This document shows, piece by piece, positions 1 to 10,385 of a DNA stretch of 62,000 nt. The notes beneath the pieces are model-generated. The model saw only the letters and a list, made by a program, of their open reading frames with translations. It was not told the DNA's origin and made no database searches. Source of the DNA: Adiantum capillus-veneris. Lineage: Eukaryota > Streptophyta > Polypodiopsida > Polypodiales > Pteridaceae. The stretch covers positions 109,966,469-110,028,468 of the forward strand of contig CM043951.1 in assembly GCA_014529385.2 (NCBI GenBank), given 5' to 3'. Both the position numbers and the translations under genes were made by a program. Position 1 is the stretch's first letter, and every line of letters starts with the position of its first letter.

Positions 1-1165
1 AACACCAAAAATATTTATCTTTTTATGGTAGCCTCATAATGAGAGAGATTTCTTTTGACCCCTTTATATTTTTTCCACTTATATTATTTATATTTGACAT
101 GTACATATTTTATAGACCCCTCAATATTTGATTTTCTTAGTTGTACTATTCACTTATATCATGATCTCAACAATATCTTCAATTATAGACCTACCAAATA
201 AGGTCAAGGGTAGGTGGCATGCATACATGCACTATGGAGGGCTCACTCTTGGAGGTATTCAAAAGAATCATCCAAAGAAGGACCCCACAAGGACCTTGTG
301 TAGTGGAAAAAAACGATCGGTTTTGCTGAATTTTTAAAGTTCACTTGCTCTCCGAATTTGAAAAGGTGATACAAACAAAAGTTGTAGCTCGTGGGCTGAA
401 CTTTTGCTTCAAATTTTTTCATATTTTTTTGAGCTACGAGCTGTGAGCTATGATTTTATTAGTGGACCCCAGTTTTCCCATGCTATGCAGCCACACTCTC
501 TCTTTCACTTTATCATTTTCCTCTTTCACACACACTTCTCCACTCATCATCCCCACCTCTCTCACCACTCCTCTCTGCACCCTACTCACCTTCTCCTCAA
601 CCTTGAAGAATAAGAGAAAGCATGGTGAACTCATACCTCCCACACACAATTCCATTCCAAAATTGACCACCTAGTCTCATTTTTCCTCCTCCAAATTACC
701 CATATCTATCAAAAAAACCACAAAATTCAGCCTCTTCTCTTAAAAGACAGCATCATAGTGGTTGATTACTCAGCTTCAATTACCTTGTCTCTCAAGGAAG
801 GTCAAGAGTGGAGAAAAAATGTACCGTCAAAGCTAGTGGACCGTCAAGAAGCGTCAAAATTGGCCCTACTCAAGACACTTGGAGCATCAACCTTGTAAGA
901 AATCCACCTTTTCTTACCTCTTAAGAGTTTTTCTTCCTTATTTGTATCCTACATGGATACTCCCATTGTAAATATCCAATTCCATTTGTAAATTAATACT
1001 AACTCTACTAACACTAACCCACTATGAAAAGTCCTATCACCTCCATTTCTCTCCTCTCTCTTTCCCCACCAACTTCTTGATAATTCCAAGCAAAAGAAAT
1101 TAGATAAATTGCTGAAAATCTAACCCAACCATGGTTAGAGGAGTAACCCTAGCCTTCAAAATTGC

Positions 1166-1174
1166 TATAAAAGG
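1166..1174 (+). promoter_or_regulatory. TATA box of element A left LTR
   Basis: TATAAAAGG lies inside the LTR and recurs at 9445-9453 in the right LTR. Its position, followed by a purine-rich transcribed-looking stretch, fits the U3 promoter of an LTR retrotransposon. Start-site position is inferred. Confidence 0.55.
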
Positions 1175-1831
1175 AGGGTGTAGCTAGCACAAAAAGGGGG
1201 GAGAAGAAAGAGCACTATGCTATAGCTTGAGAAGCCAAGCTCAACCTCTTGAGAAGGAGCTCTTGAGTAGAATCTCATTGGCATTAGGCATATGTATGTG
1301 TTGTATTAGGGGTGATTAGCAAGGGAACTCTATGCCATTGTAAGAGAGAGTGATCATTAAATTGAGAGTAGGAAATCTATCATTTCTCCTACTAGTGTAA
1401 GCCCAACATTTGCTGAATCAAGGAGGGTGAATTTGGACTAAGCATGGATACCTTGTCTCCCTTCCAACGTGAAGTCATGGACAATAATGATGTGTAAGTG
1501 TCTTGGTGTTTTATTTAAGTTCTTGATAGCTTGTCTCCGGGTATTGTTATCAATTTAGCCATAAATCCCACATGCTGTAAGAGGGTGACAGGGTGGAGAG
1601 GACTCCCCTGGCCTTAAGACAGTGATTGGGGTGGCTTTTTTCTTGTGATGTGTTGTGGTGTAATTTACTCAGGCTAGTTGAACAAATACTAATCTCACTT
1701 GATTGGTCATGACAGATTTGTAAGAAGGCATTAGTGCAACAAGCACCCCCTTCCCCCTTCTCTCTCTTTCTTACATATATATATTTATGTTTGCTTGATC
1801 ATTAACGATACACTTCAAAGCAGCCCGAGTA

Positions 1832-1834
<3 letters not shown>

Positions 1835-1912
<78 letters not shown>
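1835..1912. repeat. (TC)39 microsatellite in left LTR
   Basis: About 39 uninterrupted TC units, against about 12 at the same place in the right LTR (10100-10123). The LTRs were identical at insertion, so the tract has expanded or contracted since then. Confidence 0.95.
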
Positions 1913-1915
<3 letters not shown>

Positions 1916-2176
1916 TTTTAGTGTGTGAGAGTGTTCCATTGGTGTTAGGGTTAGTGTAAATTCCTTGCTTGTTTGTGGGTTGCTCTAACGATTCTCCTCT
2001 TATGCGTCCTAGTTCGCTCTTAAACTAGGTGGTGCCCCTTGTGTAGTTGGGATTTGGCTGGGGGTTTGTTGTTTTGGTTTGTGTTGTGTTGTGCCCCAGC
2101 CCCATTGAGCAGCACGGGAGCCTTGAAGGGTGTCTAGAGGTTGCTCTTCTTGTTGCCCGCCCCGGACCGCTTCAAA

Positions 2177-2194
2177 TTGGTGCCCCCACTGAGG
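2177..2194 (+). other. Primer-binding site of element A
   Basis: TTGGTGCCCCCACTGAGG begins two bases after the LTR ends. Element B has the same sequence next to its 5' LTR. I do not assign the tRNA. Confidence 0.75.
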
Positions 2195-2253
2195 AAAACA
2201 ACTCGTGTATGTTTTTGTGTAGGATCAACTTTTAACATAGTCAAGTAGTTTGC

Positions 2254-2466
2254 ATGAATCATGAGAGTTTGTATGATCCTTTCATTCCCATTGCAAGGCA
2301 AAAGATACACATAATTGTTAGTACTAAGTTGCAATTTCAACGGGTAATTTGTAGGATTTTAGGTCCTCTTAGGTTAGCCGAGATAAACACTTCGGTAAAT
2401 CCTTTTATTTTGCCTCTCATCAGGTACGATATTAGCTTGGACGTGTATATTTTTGTGTTATTTTAA
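2254..2466 (+). CDS. Leader small ORF, family a, copy 1 (element A)
   Basis: A 70-codon ATG-initiated ORF between the primer-binding site and gag. Its last ~55 residues align with a second copy 120 bp downstream (2541-2705) and with a small ORF at the equivalent place in element B (18376-18594). Shared features are a basic/aliphatic stretch, an E-I/V-L core, the segment ILPLI (VLPLV in B), then S-[LF]-[DE]-V and a hydrophobic tail directly before the stop. I do not recognise the family. Conservation across two elements and the shared stop position argue for coding. It may be translated upstream of gag or belong to a larger spliced product. Confidence 0.55.
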   Translation: MNHESLYDPFIPIARQKIHIIVSTKLQFQRVICRILGPLRLAEINTSVNPFILPLIRYDISLDVYIFVLF

Positions 2467-2585
2467 GCATTAGGACATGCATAGGCCATGGACAATGGCC
2501 AGGAATAGAGGTTTTTCCCTTTCATTTTACTCCACACATTAGAATAAACGTTGCAATTAGTAGAAAGATCCATTTTCAACAACGA

Positions 2586-2705
2586 ATGGTGTTCATGTTT
2601 GGTGCCCAAAGAGTAGGAGAAATTCTTGCATCACCAAACTCTGTCATTCTACCTCTCATCAACTACCACACTTCTTTTGATGTACATGTGTTCATTTTAT
2701 TTTAA
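2586..2705 (+). CDS. Leader small ORF, family a, copy 2 (element A)
   Basis: A 39-codon ORF from ATG 2586. The frame is open upstream past 2541 without ATG, and the homology to copy 1 covers that extension. Ending pattern: ILPLI, then SFDV, then VFILF and stop, against ILPLI, SLDV, IFVLF in copy 1. The paralogy suggests a tandem duplication of one coding module inside the leader. Function unknown. It is too short for most ORF callers. Confidence 0.5.
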   Translation: MVFMFGAQRVGEILASPNSVILPLINYHTSFDVHVFILF

Positions 2706-2778
2706 AATGAAGTGCAGCTCGGCAAAATAGTGTGTATGTTTGTTTTTTCTTTGTCCAAGTTGTTACAAGAAACAAAAA

Positions 2779-3234
2779 AAGATCATTTGTTCTAACAGGG
2801 AATGTGTGTGCAGTGAAAGTTCAATCCTTAGAGATCTAGCTCTATTACCAATTGAGTTGCAGGAGCAAGTAGTAAGGCGTCTCCCTCATAACAAGAGGGT
2901 GGTGAAGTTAAGATGAAAGGTCCTACGCGTGGATTCCATTTTCCTCTTGTTGTTGGGCACTAAGGAAGACCGCGCATTCATCCAACTAGTGTGTGCCCTA
3001 AGATTGGTAAATAGAGTGAAATTTGGCGTTTGGCGAGTGAATTTCACCATTGAGGAAGACTCTTCAGGAAACTTGCGGCCAGAGTTCATGCTTCATAGAC
3101 TCACATTTGGTGAATTTTTCCCTCATTTGCGTCTTATTAATAGTCTTCCTTTCGCTTTCAACAAAGGAGATAGGGAGCTATTCAGAGCTTGTCTTAATAA
3201 AGAGAGCATAGAGAAGATTGAAAATTTGTATTAA
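2779..3234 (+). pseudogene. Leader domain, family b, copy 1 (F-box-like motif), one stop
   Basis: The frame is open from about 2779 to 3234 except for TGA at 2914-2916. It aligns along its length with copy 2 (3308-3790): LPIELQEQVVRRLPH here against LDEDVLYEIVRRLPH there, then FIQ-x2-CAL, a V-K/Q-F-x2-W block, R-L-[TS]-F-x-E-F and LINSLPF, then R-[ED]-L. The in-frame TGA falls where copy 2 has Gly (GGA to TGA). The L-P-x2-L-x3-[VI]-x2-RLP pattern resembles an F-box start, which is only suggestive. No ATG opens the domain, so splicing or frameshifting would be needed. Confidence 0.5.
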
Positions 3235-3307
3235 TTCTCATCCTTCTCTACTTTCTATGACACTTTGTTCATAGAGACATTGTAAATCTCTTTATGCTTT
3301 TGAATGA

Positions 3308-3790
3308 TTTAACCATAATCCTAAGGAGTTTTTGTCCAGGAATTTTGTAGCACAAGTGGAGTCTTTAAATCTTGCAAACTTGATTGGACTTGATGAGGAT
3401 GTTCTTTATGAAATTGTGAGAAGGTTGCCTCACTCCGACTGTGTGGAACTCGAAGGAAAGGAGCTCCTAGTCAATTGCTACTTTCTCACGGCCTTCGACG
3501 AGCATGAAGATCTAGTTTTTATACAAACCGCTTGTGCGTTGGGAATTGTAGAGCAAGTACAATTTATCACTTGGGACGTGGTTGCTCTTTTGGATCCAAA
3601 AAATGAAGTTCTAGAGATTTCTGTTTATCGCCTTAGCTTTGAAGAATTTCAACCCTTCTTAGAGCTCATCAATAGTCTACCTTTTTGTTTTGACCAAACA
3701 AATCGAGACCTCATTGAAGCTTGGATAGCTGAAGAAGAAAACCTAGAGTGGTATTTTCTTACTTCTTCATTTGCAGGCGAGTGGTTCTAA
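3308..3790 (+). CDS. Leader domain, family b, copy 2, no ATG
   Basis: An open frame of about 160 codons ending 49 bp before the gag ATG. It contains no methionine. At its start is a good 3' splice-site look-alike (pyrimidine-rich stretch ending GTCCAG at 3335-3340), so it may be an exon. It is paralogous to 2779-3234. Shared blocks are VRRLPH, FIQTACAL, the Trp block, RLSFEEF and LINSLPF. I do not recognise the family. The N-terminal ~20 residues resemble an F-box core, and what follows matches nothing I know. Intact, while copy 1 carries a stop. Confidence 0.5.
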   Translation, partial: FNHNPKEFLSRNFVAQVESLNLANLIGLDEDVLYEIVRRLPHSDCVELEGKELLVNCYFLTAFDEHEDLVFIQTACALGIVEQVQFITWDVVALLDPKNEVLEISVYRLSFEEFQPFLELINSLPFCFDQTNRDLIEAWIAEEENLEWYFLTSSFAGEWF

Positions 3791-3839
3791 ATCTCTATTG
3801 TATCCCTTATTGTAACTCGTGTTGTAATCTTTCATAATA

Positions 3840-4610
3840 ATGGAGAGCCAACGCCAAATGTCTGGATATCCTCTTTTCTTTGGAGAGCCTGGAAAGGATG
3901 CAGAATTATTTTTAGCAAATTTCAAGATGTCTTGCCGTATCAAGAGGATAGTAACCGATCAAGAACGTGTAGAAATGTTTGAAGTGGTCCTTAGGAAAGA
4001 TACTAGTACTTGGTTTGACTCTTTGCGTGAGGAAGTTAAGGGGAATTACACAGAAGTTTTGAATCGTTTTAAGAGATACTTCTTTGATCCCCAAAACACT
4101 CAAAAACTATGGCAAGACATTGTTTCTCATAAGCAAAAAGACTTAGATGACTACTACTTGTACAAGCAAGAGTTTCTACGTCTTTGGGCTCTATGGATAC
4201 GAAATGTTGCTAATCTTGGTGATGGTGCAGAATTTTTAAAGAAGGAGAGGTTCATAGCCGGACTCTTTCCTGACCTTAAGGTAAAAGTTGAGGCGGGTGC
4301 ACCTCCTACTTTTGATGCAGCTGAAACTAGGGCTGCTGAGAAGTATAGGAAACTCAAGTGCTTAAGGGGAGAGGTTCCATTAGAAGGTCTTAGACCCAAA
4401 GGTAAGTCACAAGCATCAACATCTAGGGAGCTTCCTGAGGTAACGGCTGAAGTGATTGAGAAGTTAAATGAATCTTTAAGCAGCCTGTCAATTCACCTTG
4501 CACAAGTTGTAGGTCCAAAGGGACAAGCAAAGAAGTCAGAAGAGAGAGAGCCACGAACTAGGAGAGTCTTGCAATGTTGGAATTGCGGAGAGTCTGGACA
4601 TGGGATGTAA
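3840..4610 (+). pseudogene. gag: gag of element A, cut by a stop inside the zinc knuckle
   Basis: Capsid/nucleocapsid polyprotein (256 codons to the stop). The ATG at 3840 opens the frame, and the capsid part aligns in pattern with gag of B and D (FLANF, W-x-D/N-L near residues 57-62, the F-L-K-K-[ED]-R-F block near 131). It ends at CWNCGESGHGM followed by TAA, then NC. The CCHC knuckle therefore lacks its last Cys unless the stop is read through. B has Tyr there (GHGMYYC). The frame stays open beyond 4610, with a second stop (TAG) at 4788. Confidence 0.8.
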
Positions 4611-5126
4611 AATTGTCCTTGGCCCCGTGGAGAGACAGGGAGACCTAACTTGAATTACCCAGTGATGAATGCAGGAGAAGGAGCTGGTCAACAGCCAAGG
4701 CTTCTACAAAGGCCAAATGGACCAAGACCACCTCCACAAGGGGTAGAAGGAGTTCCACCTTTGCCAGATCCAAATGTGCATGTGGTATAGGTGACAAATT
4801 CAAATGAGGTGGACATGGAAGCCAATGGCATTAAGCGTGGCCGAGGAAAAGGTAAAGAGAAAGAAGGAGTCACATCACAGAGTGACCATGGACAAGGCAA
4901 GAAGGCAAAGGAAACCAAGGAAACCAAGAGGACTCGACGTCGTATCAACCTCCAACACTTCCCTCTTGGACATGGTATGGATCCATACAACTTGTTGGAA
5001 GACATGAGAGGTAAGGGTCCTAATATTTTATGGCCTCAATTTCTTGCATTATGTCCACAAGTTAGGAGAGATTTAACAAGGGCAGTTAGCACTAGGAGAA
5101 AGGTAAAAGAGAGTCTCGGAGTTACT
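4611..5126 (+). pseudogene. Element A gag tail and pre-protease linker, truncated by deletion
   Basis: Same frame as gag. It starts with the remaining Cys of the zinc knuckle, then a Pro/Gly-rich stretch, a TAG at 4788-4790, a basic Lys/Glu/Gly-rich segment and a block (WPQFLALCPQVRRDL) that matches the pre-protease block of B (WPQLLHLVPKVRRQW) and D. Homology stops right after VSTRR-x-K. The aspartic protease and most of RT that follow in B are absent. Confidence 0.7.
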
Positions 5127-5142
5127 TCACCCTTTCCAAAAG

Positions 5143-6213
5143 TTGACACAACAAGTAGAATTTGCATGGTTTGATGAGCTTGAAGAGTACTTTTGTAACA
5201 TTAAAGCCATTTTGTCAGAGCTACCAACACTCATGCCTCCTTGTTGGGAGTACACATTCTTTGTTAACTCTAGTGTTGGGAAAGAAACAATTGGTGCAGT
5301 TTTGCTACAACAAGATCCCTATAGTACCAGGATGCGGCCCATCTACTTTGCTAGTAGGGTCATGAATGCTTTAGAGAGAGGCTATAGTACCAGGATGCGG
5401 CCCATCTACTTTGCTAGTAGGGTCATGAATGCTTTAGAGAGAGGCTACACGGAGGCAGAACTCATGATGCTTTCTCTCATGTTTGCGATAAGGAAGTTTA
5501 GATCCTACTTGCTCCCAAAACCTTTTGTAATCCTCACCGCAGAGAATTTGTTCCCTTGGGTGTCATCTCAAATGAATCTTAGTACTAGGATCTCAAAGTG
5601 GATTATAGAGTTGCAAGAGTTTCAATACTCTTTCAAGGTAGAAGATAGTGTGCGTGCACAATTGGCAGGGATTCTCACTTATAGAGTGCATGAAAAGGAG
5701 ATTAAGGTGCCTGAAGTAAAGACCCTACCATTGCCACCACCAAAAAGTATTCCTAATTCTTTTACCTTGTTCTTTGATGGAGCTTTTCGTCGAGCCACAA
5801 GAAAAGCAGGGGGAGGGCTAGTGTTGCTCAACCCAAGTGGAGAGGTGGTCATGAAAGAGAAGTTCAATCTACCAAGTTCAGCTAGCAACAATGAAGCAGA
5901 ATATGACACACTACTTCATGGTTTAAAAATATGCATTGGCCATGGTATACAACGTCTCATGGTAAAAGGGGATGCACTTCTCATTGTGAAGCAGATTTTA
6001 GGCATTTGGGCATGCAAAAATGAAAGACTAAGGGCCAAAGTTCATACCATCCGTAGGCTATTTAATCAATTTGAGGAGGTGCAATTATATCATATTCCTA
6101 GGAAACAAAATGAAGATGTTGATTTACTTGCACAACAAGCCGTTGCATGTGTAAAGAAAGAAGTGCAGGTCATCATGGTGGTGGCTGCTGTGAAGCAACC
6201 GAGGTACCAGTGA
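5143..6213 (+). pseudogene. pol: Element A pol: RT end, first RNase H and second (archaeal-type) RNase H
   Basis: The frame resumes at the segment that in B reads LTQRSTFTW, so the deletion joined the pre-protease linker to the RT connection. The first RNase H is degenerate: NSSVGKETIG where the catalytic Asp is expected. The second keeps all four acidic residues: LFFDGAF, NNEAEY, VKGDALL and QNEDVD. That dual arrangement is typical of Tat-group elements. A 63-bp tandem duplication (5320-5445) repeats 21 residues in frame. The ORF ends at TGA 6211-6213, an internal stop, since homology to B continues beyond it. Confidence 0.8.
5320..5445 (+). repeat. Two tandem 63-bp copies inside pol of element A
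   Basis: Units 5320-5382 and 5383-5445 are identical and encode the same 21 residues (start YSTRMRPIYF). B has one unit at this position. The duplication keeps the frame and identity is complete, so it is recent. Confidence 0.95.
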
Positions 6214-7632
6214 TTGGAGTCATTGGCTCCCATCATTGGCTACATTTTGGAGGGTGAGTTTCCACCAGACTTCACAAAAGCTTAGAAGAGGAGACTCATG
6301 AAGAAGGCAAGCATGTATCTCTTCCTAGAAGGCTCCCTCTATCAAAGAGGGAAGGATAAAGTGTGCAGAAGAGTACCAACTATCGCGGAAATTCCAGCCA
6401 TTCTAAAAGGTTTGCATGAAGAGGCATGTGGTGGTCATTTTTCCCAAGAATTAACTGTGAAGAAGATTTTGCTTGCGGGGTATGTTTGGCCAAGTCTGCA
6501 TGTGGATGTCCAACATTGGTGTAAAAGTTGTCACAATTGTCAGGTAAATAGGAATAGAAGATTGATTTATGGTCCAAGGCAAATCGTGCTTGCAAATGGA
6601 CCCTTTGAAAAGTGGGGCATTGATGCTATGGGTCCTCTGCTTAGGACAAAAAATGGTAAACTCTACATTCTAGTGGCTGTAGACTATATGACTAGGTGGG
6701 TGGAAGCACAAAGTGTGGCAAAGGTAAATGAGAGGACAGTGAGCAAATTCGTCTACACTCACATTTGTTGTAGATTTGGCACACCTTTGGAGATTGTTTC
6801 TGATAATGGTCCAGGGTTTAGAAAGGGATTTCTCACAGAAGTCTGTGAAGAACTTCGCATTCTACATCGTCACAGTACACCCTACTATCCCCAATCAAAT
6901 GGTTTGGTAGAAAAAGCTAATGGTGTCATTGCAGGCATCATTAAAAAGATGGTGAAAAACAAGACAAAGTTGTGGGATGACTTCTTGGATGGTGCCTTGT
7001 GGGCGTATCGAACCACATATAGGGAAGCCACGGAGTTCACACCAATCCACTTGGTCTATGGTCAAGAGGCTTTACAGCCAATTGAACTAAACATTCCAAC
7101 AATGCGACTTCATGGCAAATCGGCACAAGATGATCAAGAAGCATGGATGGATCGACTTCTTACCTTAGCTGAGCTTGAGTGGAAAAGAGAAGCAGCATAC
7201 GAGTGCTATAAGAGGAAAGCCACACAGACAAAGGAGAAGCTTGACAAGAAACTAAAGGACAAAGGCATCAATGAAGGAGATCTTGTGCTAAGGTATGACA
7301 ATGGACTCGATAATCGTTTTGATGCCAAATTTGAAACAAGATGGCAGGGGCCATACATAGTCAAGAAGGCTTTCAATTCAAGTTACTATCAACTTAAGGA
7401 CTTGAATGGGAAAGAGCACTCCAGGAAGGTAAACGGCTATCGCTTGAAGCCTTACTTGAGTCGCCTTCTACCAAAGGATCTACCAGAGCAAAAGGCAACT
7501 ATCTCATGTAAGTATTGTTCCATGAAGCATGAGTGTAACACAAACCAAAATTCCAAGGGGCCAAACAATGAAGATCTTATCAAAGACTCTGAAGCACTCT
7601 CTTTGGAAAAGATTCTTTATGATGGTACATGA
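6214..7632 (+). pseudogene. pol: Element A integrase
   Basis: Same frame as the RNase H ORF but separated by TGA 6211 and TAG 6283. After ATG 6298 it is open for 444 codons. It has an H2C2 zinc module (HEEACGGHF, then CKSCHNC), and the DDE core with Asp in WGIDAMG, Asp in VSDNGPGF and Glu in LVEKANG. The C-terminal part carries a basic region and the VLRYDNGLDNRF / GPYIV block shared with B and D. The triad looks intact. There is no chromodomain. The two stops would need readthrough, so most likely it is dead. Confidence 0.85.
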
Positions 7633-7645
7633 ATATACCATCATC

Positions 7646-7660
7646 CTAGGGGAGGGCTAA
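7646..7660 (+). other. Polypurine tract of element A
   Basis: CTAGGGGAGGGCTAA directly precedes the LTR start TGATAGCC. Element B has AGGGGAGGGCTAA at the same place, which supports the boundary. Confidence 0.8.
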
Positions 7661-10385
7661 TGATAGCCGTTTTTCGGCTCTCTGTAACTGTCATAGTGAG
7701 TTATCTCACCCTATCAAATCACTCAAACACTGTGGTTACCCTCACCCTTTCATTGTATATAGGTACGTGTAAGTTAGGGGACTTTTCCCATAGTTTCTTA
7801 CTGAAATAAAAAACCCTCAATTAACTAGTCATTGGGCTATTTGAGCCAAAAATATAAAAAATATAAAAAATATAAAAAATATAAGTATATTATGGCCCAT
7901 GCGTATGTAAATATTTCTTTGTATATAGGGCCTAAATAAGATTTTTTCATAATTATTTTGGTATTTATTTAAATATTTCTACCTAGGTGTGTGTTATTTA
8001 TGCTCTGTACATTGCCTCACCATTACCACAATTTTTCTTACCATTTTTCATACTCTTTATTCCATATAGAAATATTTTCATGTAAGCTTCTCTTATATTT
8101 GGTGTAACTCCACCCCAACAAAAATCCAAAAAAACTAGTTTTATTTATGTGTATATTTTTTCACTATTGTGATTTTTTCCTTCCTACATCTATTTTGTTT
8201 TTTTTTTTTTAAATTAGAACACCAAAAATATTTATCTTTTTATGGTAGCCTCATAATGAGAGAGATTTCTTTTGACCCCTTTATATTTTTCTTTATCTTT
8301 TTATGGTAGCCTCATAATGAGAGAGATTTCTTTTGACCCCTTTATATTTTTTTCCACTTATATTATTTATATTTGACATGTACATATTTTTTAGACCCCT
8401 CAATATTTGATTTTCTTAGTTGTACTATTCACTTATATCATGATCTCAACAATATCTTCAATTATAGACCTACCAAATAAGGTCAAGGGTAGGTGGCATG
8501 CATACATGCACTATGGAGGGCTCACTCTTGGAGGTATTCAAAAGAATAATCCAAAGAAGGACCCCACAAGGACCTTGTGCAGTGGAAAAAAATGGTCGAT
8601 TTTGCTGAATTTTTAAAGTTCACTTGCTCTCCGAATTTGAAAAGGTGATACAAACAAAAGTTGTAGCTCGTGCGCTGAACTTTTGCCTCAAATTTTTTCA
8701 TATTTTGTTGAGCTACGAGCTGTGAGCTATGATTTTATTAGTGGACCCCAGTTTTCCCATGCTATGCAGCCACACTCTCTCTTCCACTTTATCATTTTCC
8801 TCTTTCACACACACTTCTCCACTCATCATCCCCACCTCTCTCAACACTCCTCTCTGCACCCTACTCACCTTCTCCTCAACCTTGAATAATAAGAGAAACC
8901 ATGGTGAACTCATACCTCCCACACACAATTCCATTCCAAAATTGACCACCTAGTCTCATTTTTCCTCCTCCAAATTACCCATATCTATCAAAAAAACCAC
9001 AAAATTCAGCCTCTTCTCTTAAAAGACAGCATCATGGTGGTTGATTACTTAGCTTCAATTACCTTGTCTCTCAAGGAAGTTCAAGAGTGGAGAAAAAATG
9101 TACCGTCAAAGCTAGTGGACCGTCAAGAAGCGTCAAAATTGGCCCTACTCAAGACACTTGGAGCATCAACCTTGTAAGAAATCCACCTTTTCTTACCTCT
9201 TAAGAGTTTTTCTTCCTTATTTGTATCCTACATGGATACTCCCATTGTAAATATCCAATTCCATTTGTAAATTAATACTAACTCTACTAACACTAACCCA
9301 CTATGAAAAGTCCTATCACCTCCATTTCTCTCCTCTCTCTTTCCCCACCAACTTCTTGATAATTCCAAGCAAAAGAAATTAGATAAATTGCTGAAAATCT
9401 AACCCAACCATGGTTAGAGGAGTAACCCTAGACTTCAAAATTGCTATAAAAGGAGGGTGTAGCTAGCACAAAAAGGGAGGAGAAGAAAGAGCACTATGCT
9501 ATAGCTTGAGAAGCCAAGCTCAACCTCTTGAGTGGAATCTCATTGGCATTAGGAATATGTATGTGTTGTATTAGGGGTGATTAGCAAGGGAACTATATGC
9601 CATTGTAAGAGAGAGTGATCATTAAATTGAGAGTAGGAAATCTATCATTTATCCTACTAGTGTAAGCCCAACATTTGCTGAATCAAGGAGGGTGAATTTG
9701 GACTAAGCATGGATACCTTGTCTCCCTTCCAACGTGAAGTCATGGACAATAATGATGTGTAAGTGTCTTGGTGTTTTATTTAAGTTCTTGATAGCTTGTC
9801 TCCGGGTATTGTTATCAATTTAGCCATAAATCCCACATGCTATAAGAGGGCGACAGGGTGGAGAGGACTCCCCTGGCCTTAAGACAGTGATTGGGGTGGC
9901 TTTTTTCTTGTGATGTGTTGTGGTGTAATTTACTCAGGCTAGTTGAACAAATACTAATTTCACTTGATTGGTCATGACAGATTTGTAAGAAGGCATTAGT
10001 GCAACAAGCACCCCCTTCCCCCTTCTCTCTCTTTCTTACATATATATATTTATGTTTGCTTGATCATTAACGATACACTTCAAAGCAGCCCGAGCACCAT
10101 CTCTCTCTCTCTCTCTCTCTCTCGTGTTTTAGTGTGTGAGAGTGTTCCATTGGTGTTAGGGTTAGTGTAGATTCCTTGCTTGTTTGTGGGTTGCTCTAAC
10201 GATTCTCCTCTTTTGCGTCCTAGTTCGCTCTTAAACTAGGTGGTGCCCCTTGTGTAGTTGGGATTTGGCTGGGGGTTTGTTGTTTTGGTTTGTGTTGTGT
10301 TGTGCCCCAGCCCCATTGAGCAGCACGGGAGCCTTGAAGGGTGTCTAGAGGTTGCTCTTCTTGTTGCCCGCCCCGGACCGCTTCA
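7661..10385 (+). repeat. Right (3') LTR of element A, 2.7 kb
   Basis: Begins TGATAGCC after the polypurine tract and ends ...GACCGCTTCA, the same end as the left LTR. At about 2725 bp it is long for a plant Gypsy LTR. TATA box TATAAAAGG at 9445-9453; (TC)12 at 10100-10123. A 61-bp unit (8231-8291) is repeated at 8292-8352 and is single in the left LTR. Coding-like ORFs inside mirror those of the left LTR and are chance. Confidence 0.9.
8231..8352 (+). repeat. Tandem 61-bp duplication in right LTR of A
   Basis: Copies 8231-8291 and 8292-8352 both start TTTATCTTTTTATGG. The left LTR has one copy (11-71), so it arose after or during the last insertion. Confidence 0.9.

Larger units (their letters stand above)
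1..2174 (+). repeat. Left (5') LTR of element A, partial
   Basis: This stretch matches 8219-10385 almost base for base. The first ~560 bp of the LTR lie left of the window. It ends in ...CTTCA directly before the primer-binding site. Differences from the right LTR include a much longer TC tract (1835-1912 against 10100-10123), about 12 extra bases near 1250, and one instead of two copies of a 61-bp unit. The short ORFs at 128-337 and 404-674 lie in LTR sequence and look like chance. Confidence 0.9.
1..10385 (+). mobile_element. Element A: Tat-like Ty3/Gypsy LTR retrotransposon, left end cut by window
   Basis: Two long direct repeats (1-2174 and 7661-10385) flank a primer-binding site, small leader ORFs, gag, RNase H and integrase and a polypurine tract, all on the plus strand. 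The second RNase H-like domain places it near the Tat group of plant Ty3/Gypsy elements. Protease and most of RT are missing through an internal deletion near 5125-5143, so this copy cannot move alone. The right LTR ends next to a Penelope-like ORF, so A inserted into an older element. The left target duplication lies outside the window. Confidence 0.9.

Noticed and set aside
128-674. Short ORFs in the left LTR of A, repeated at 8407-8953
   Set aside because: Repeated only because the LTRs are copies; overlapping frames on both strands, no codon signal.
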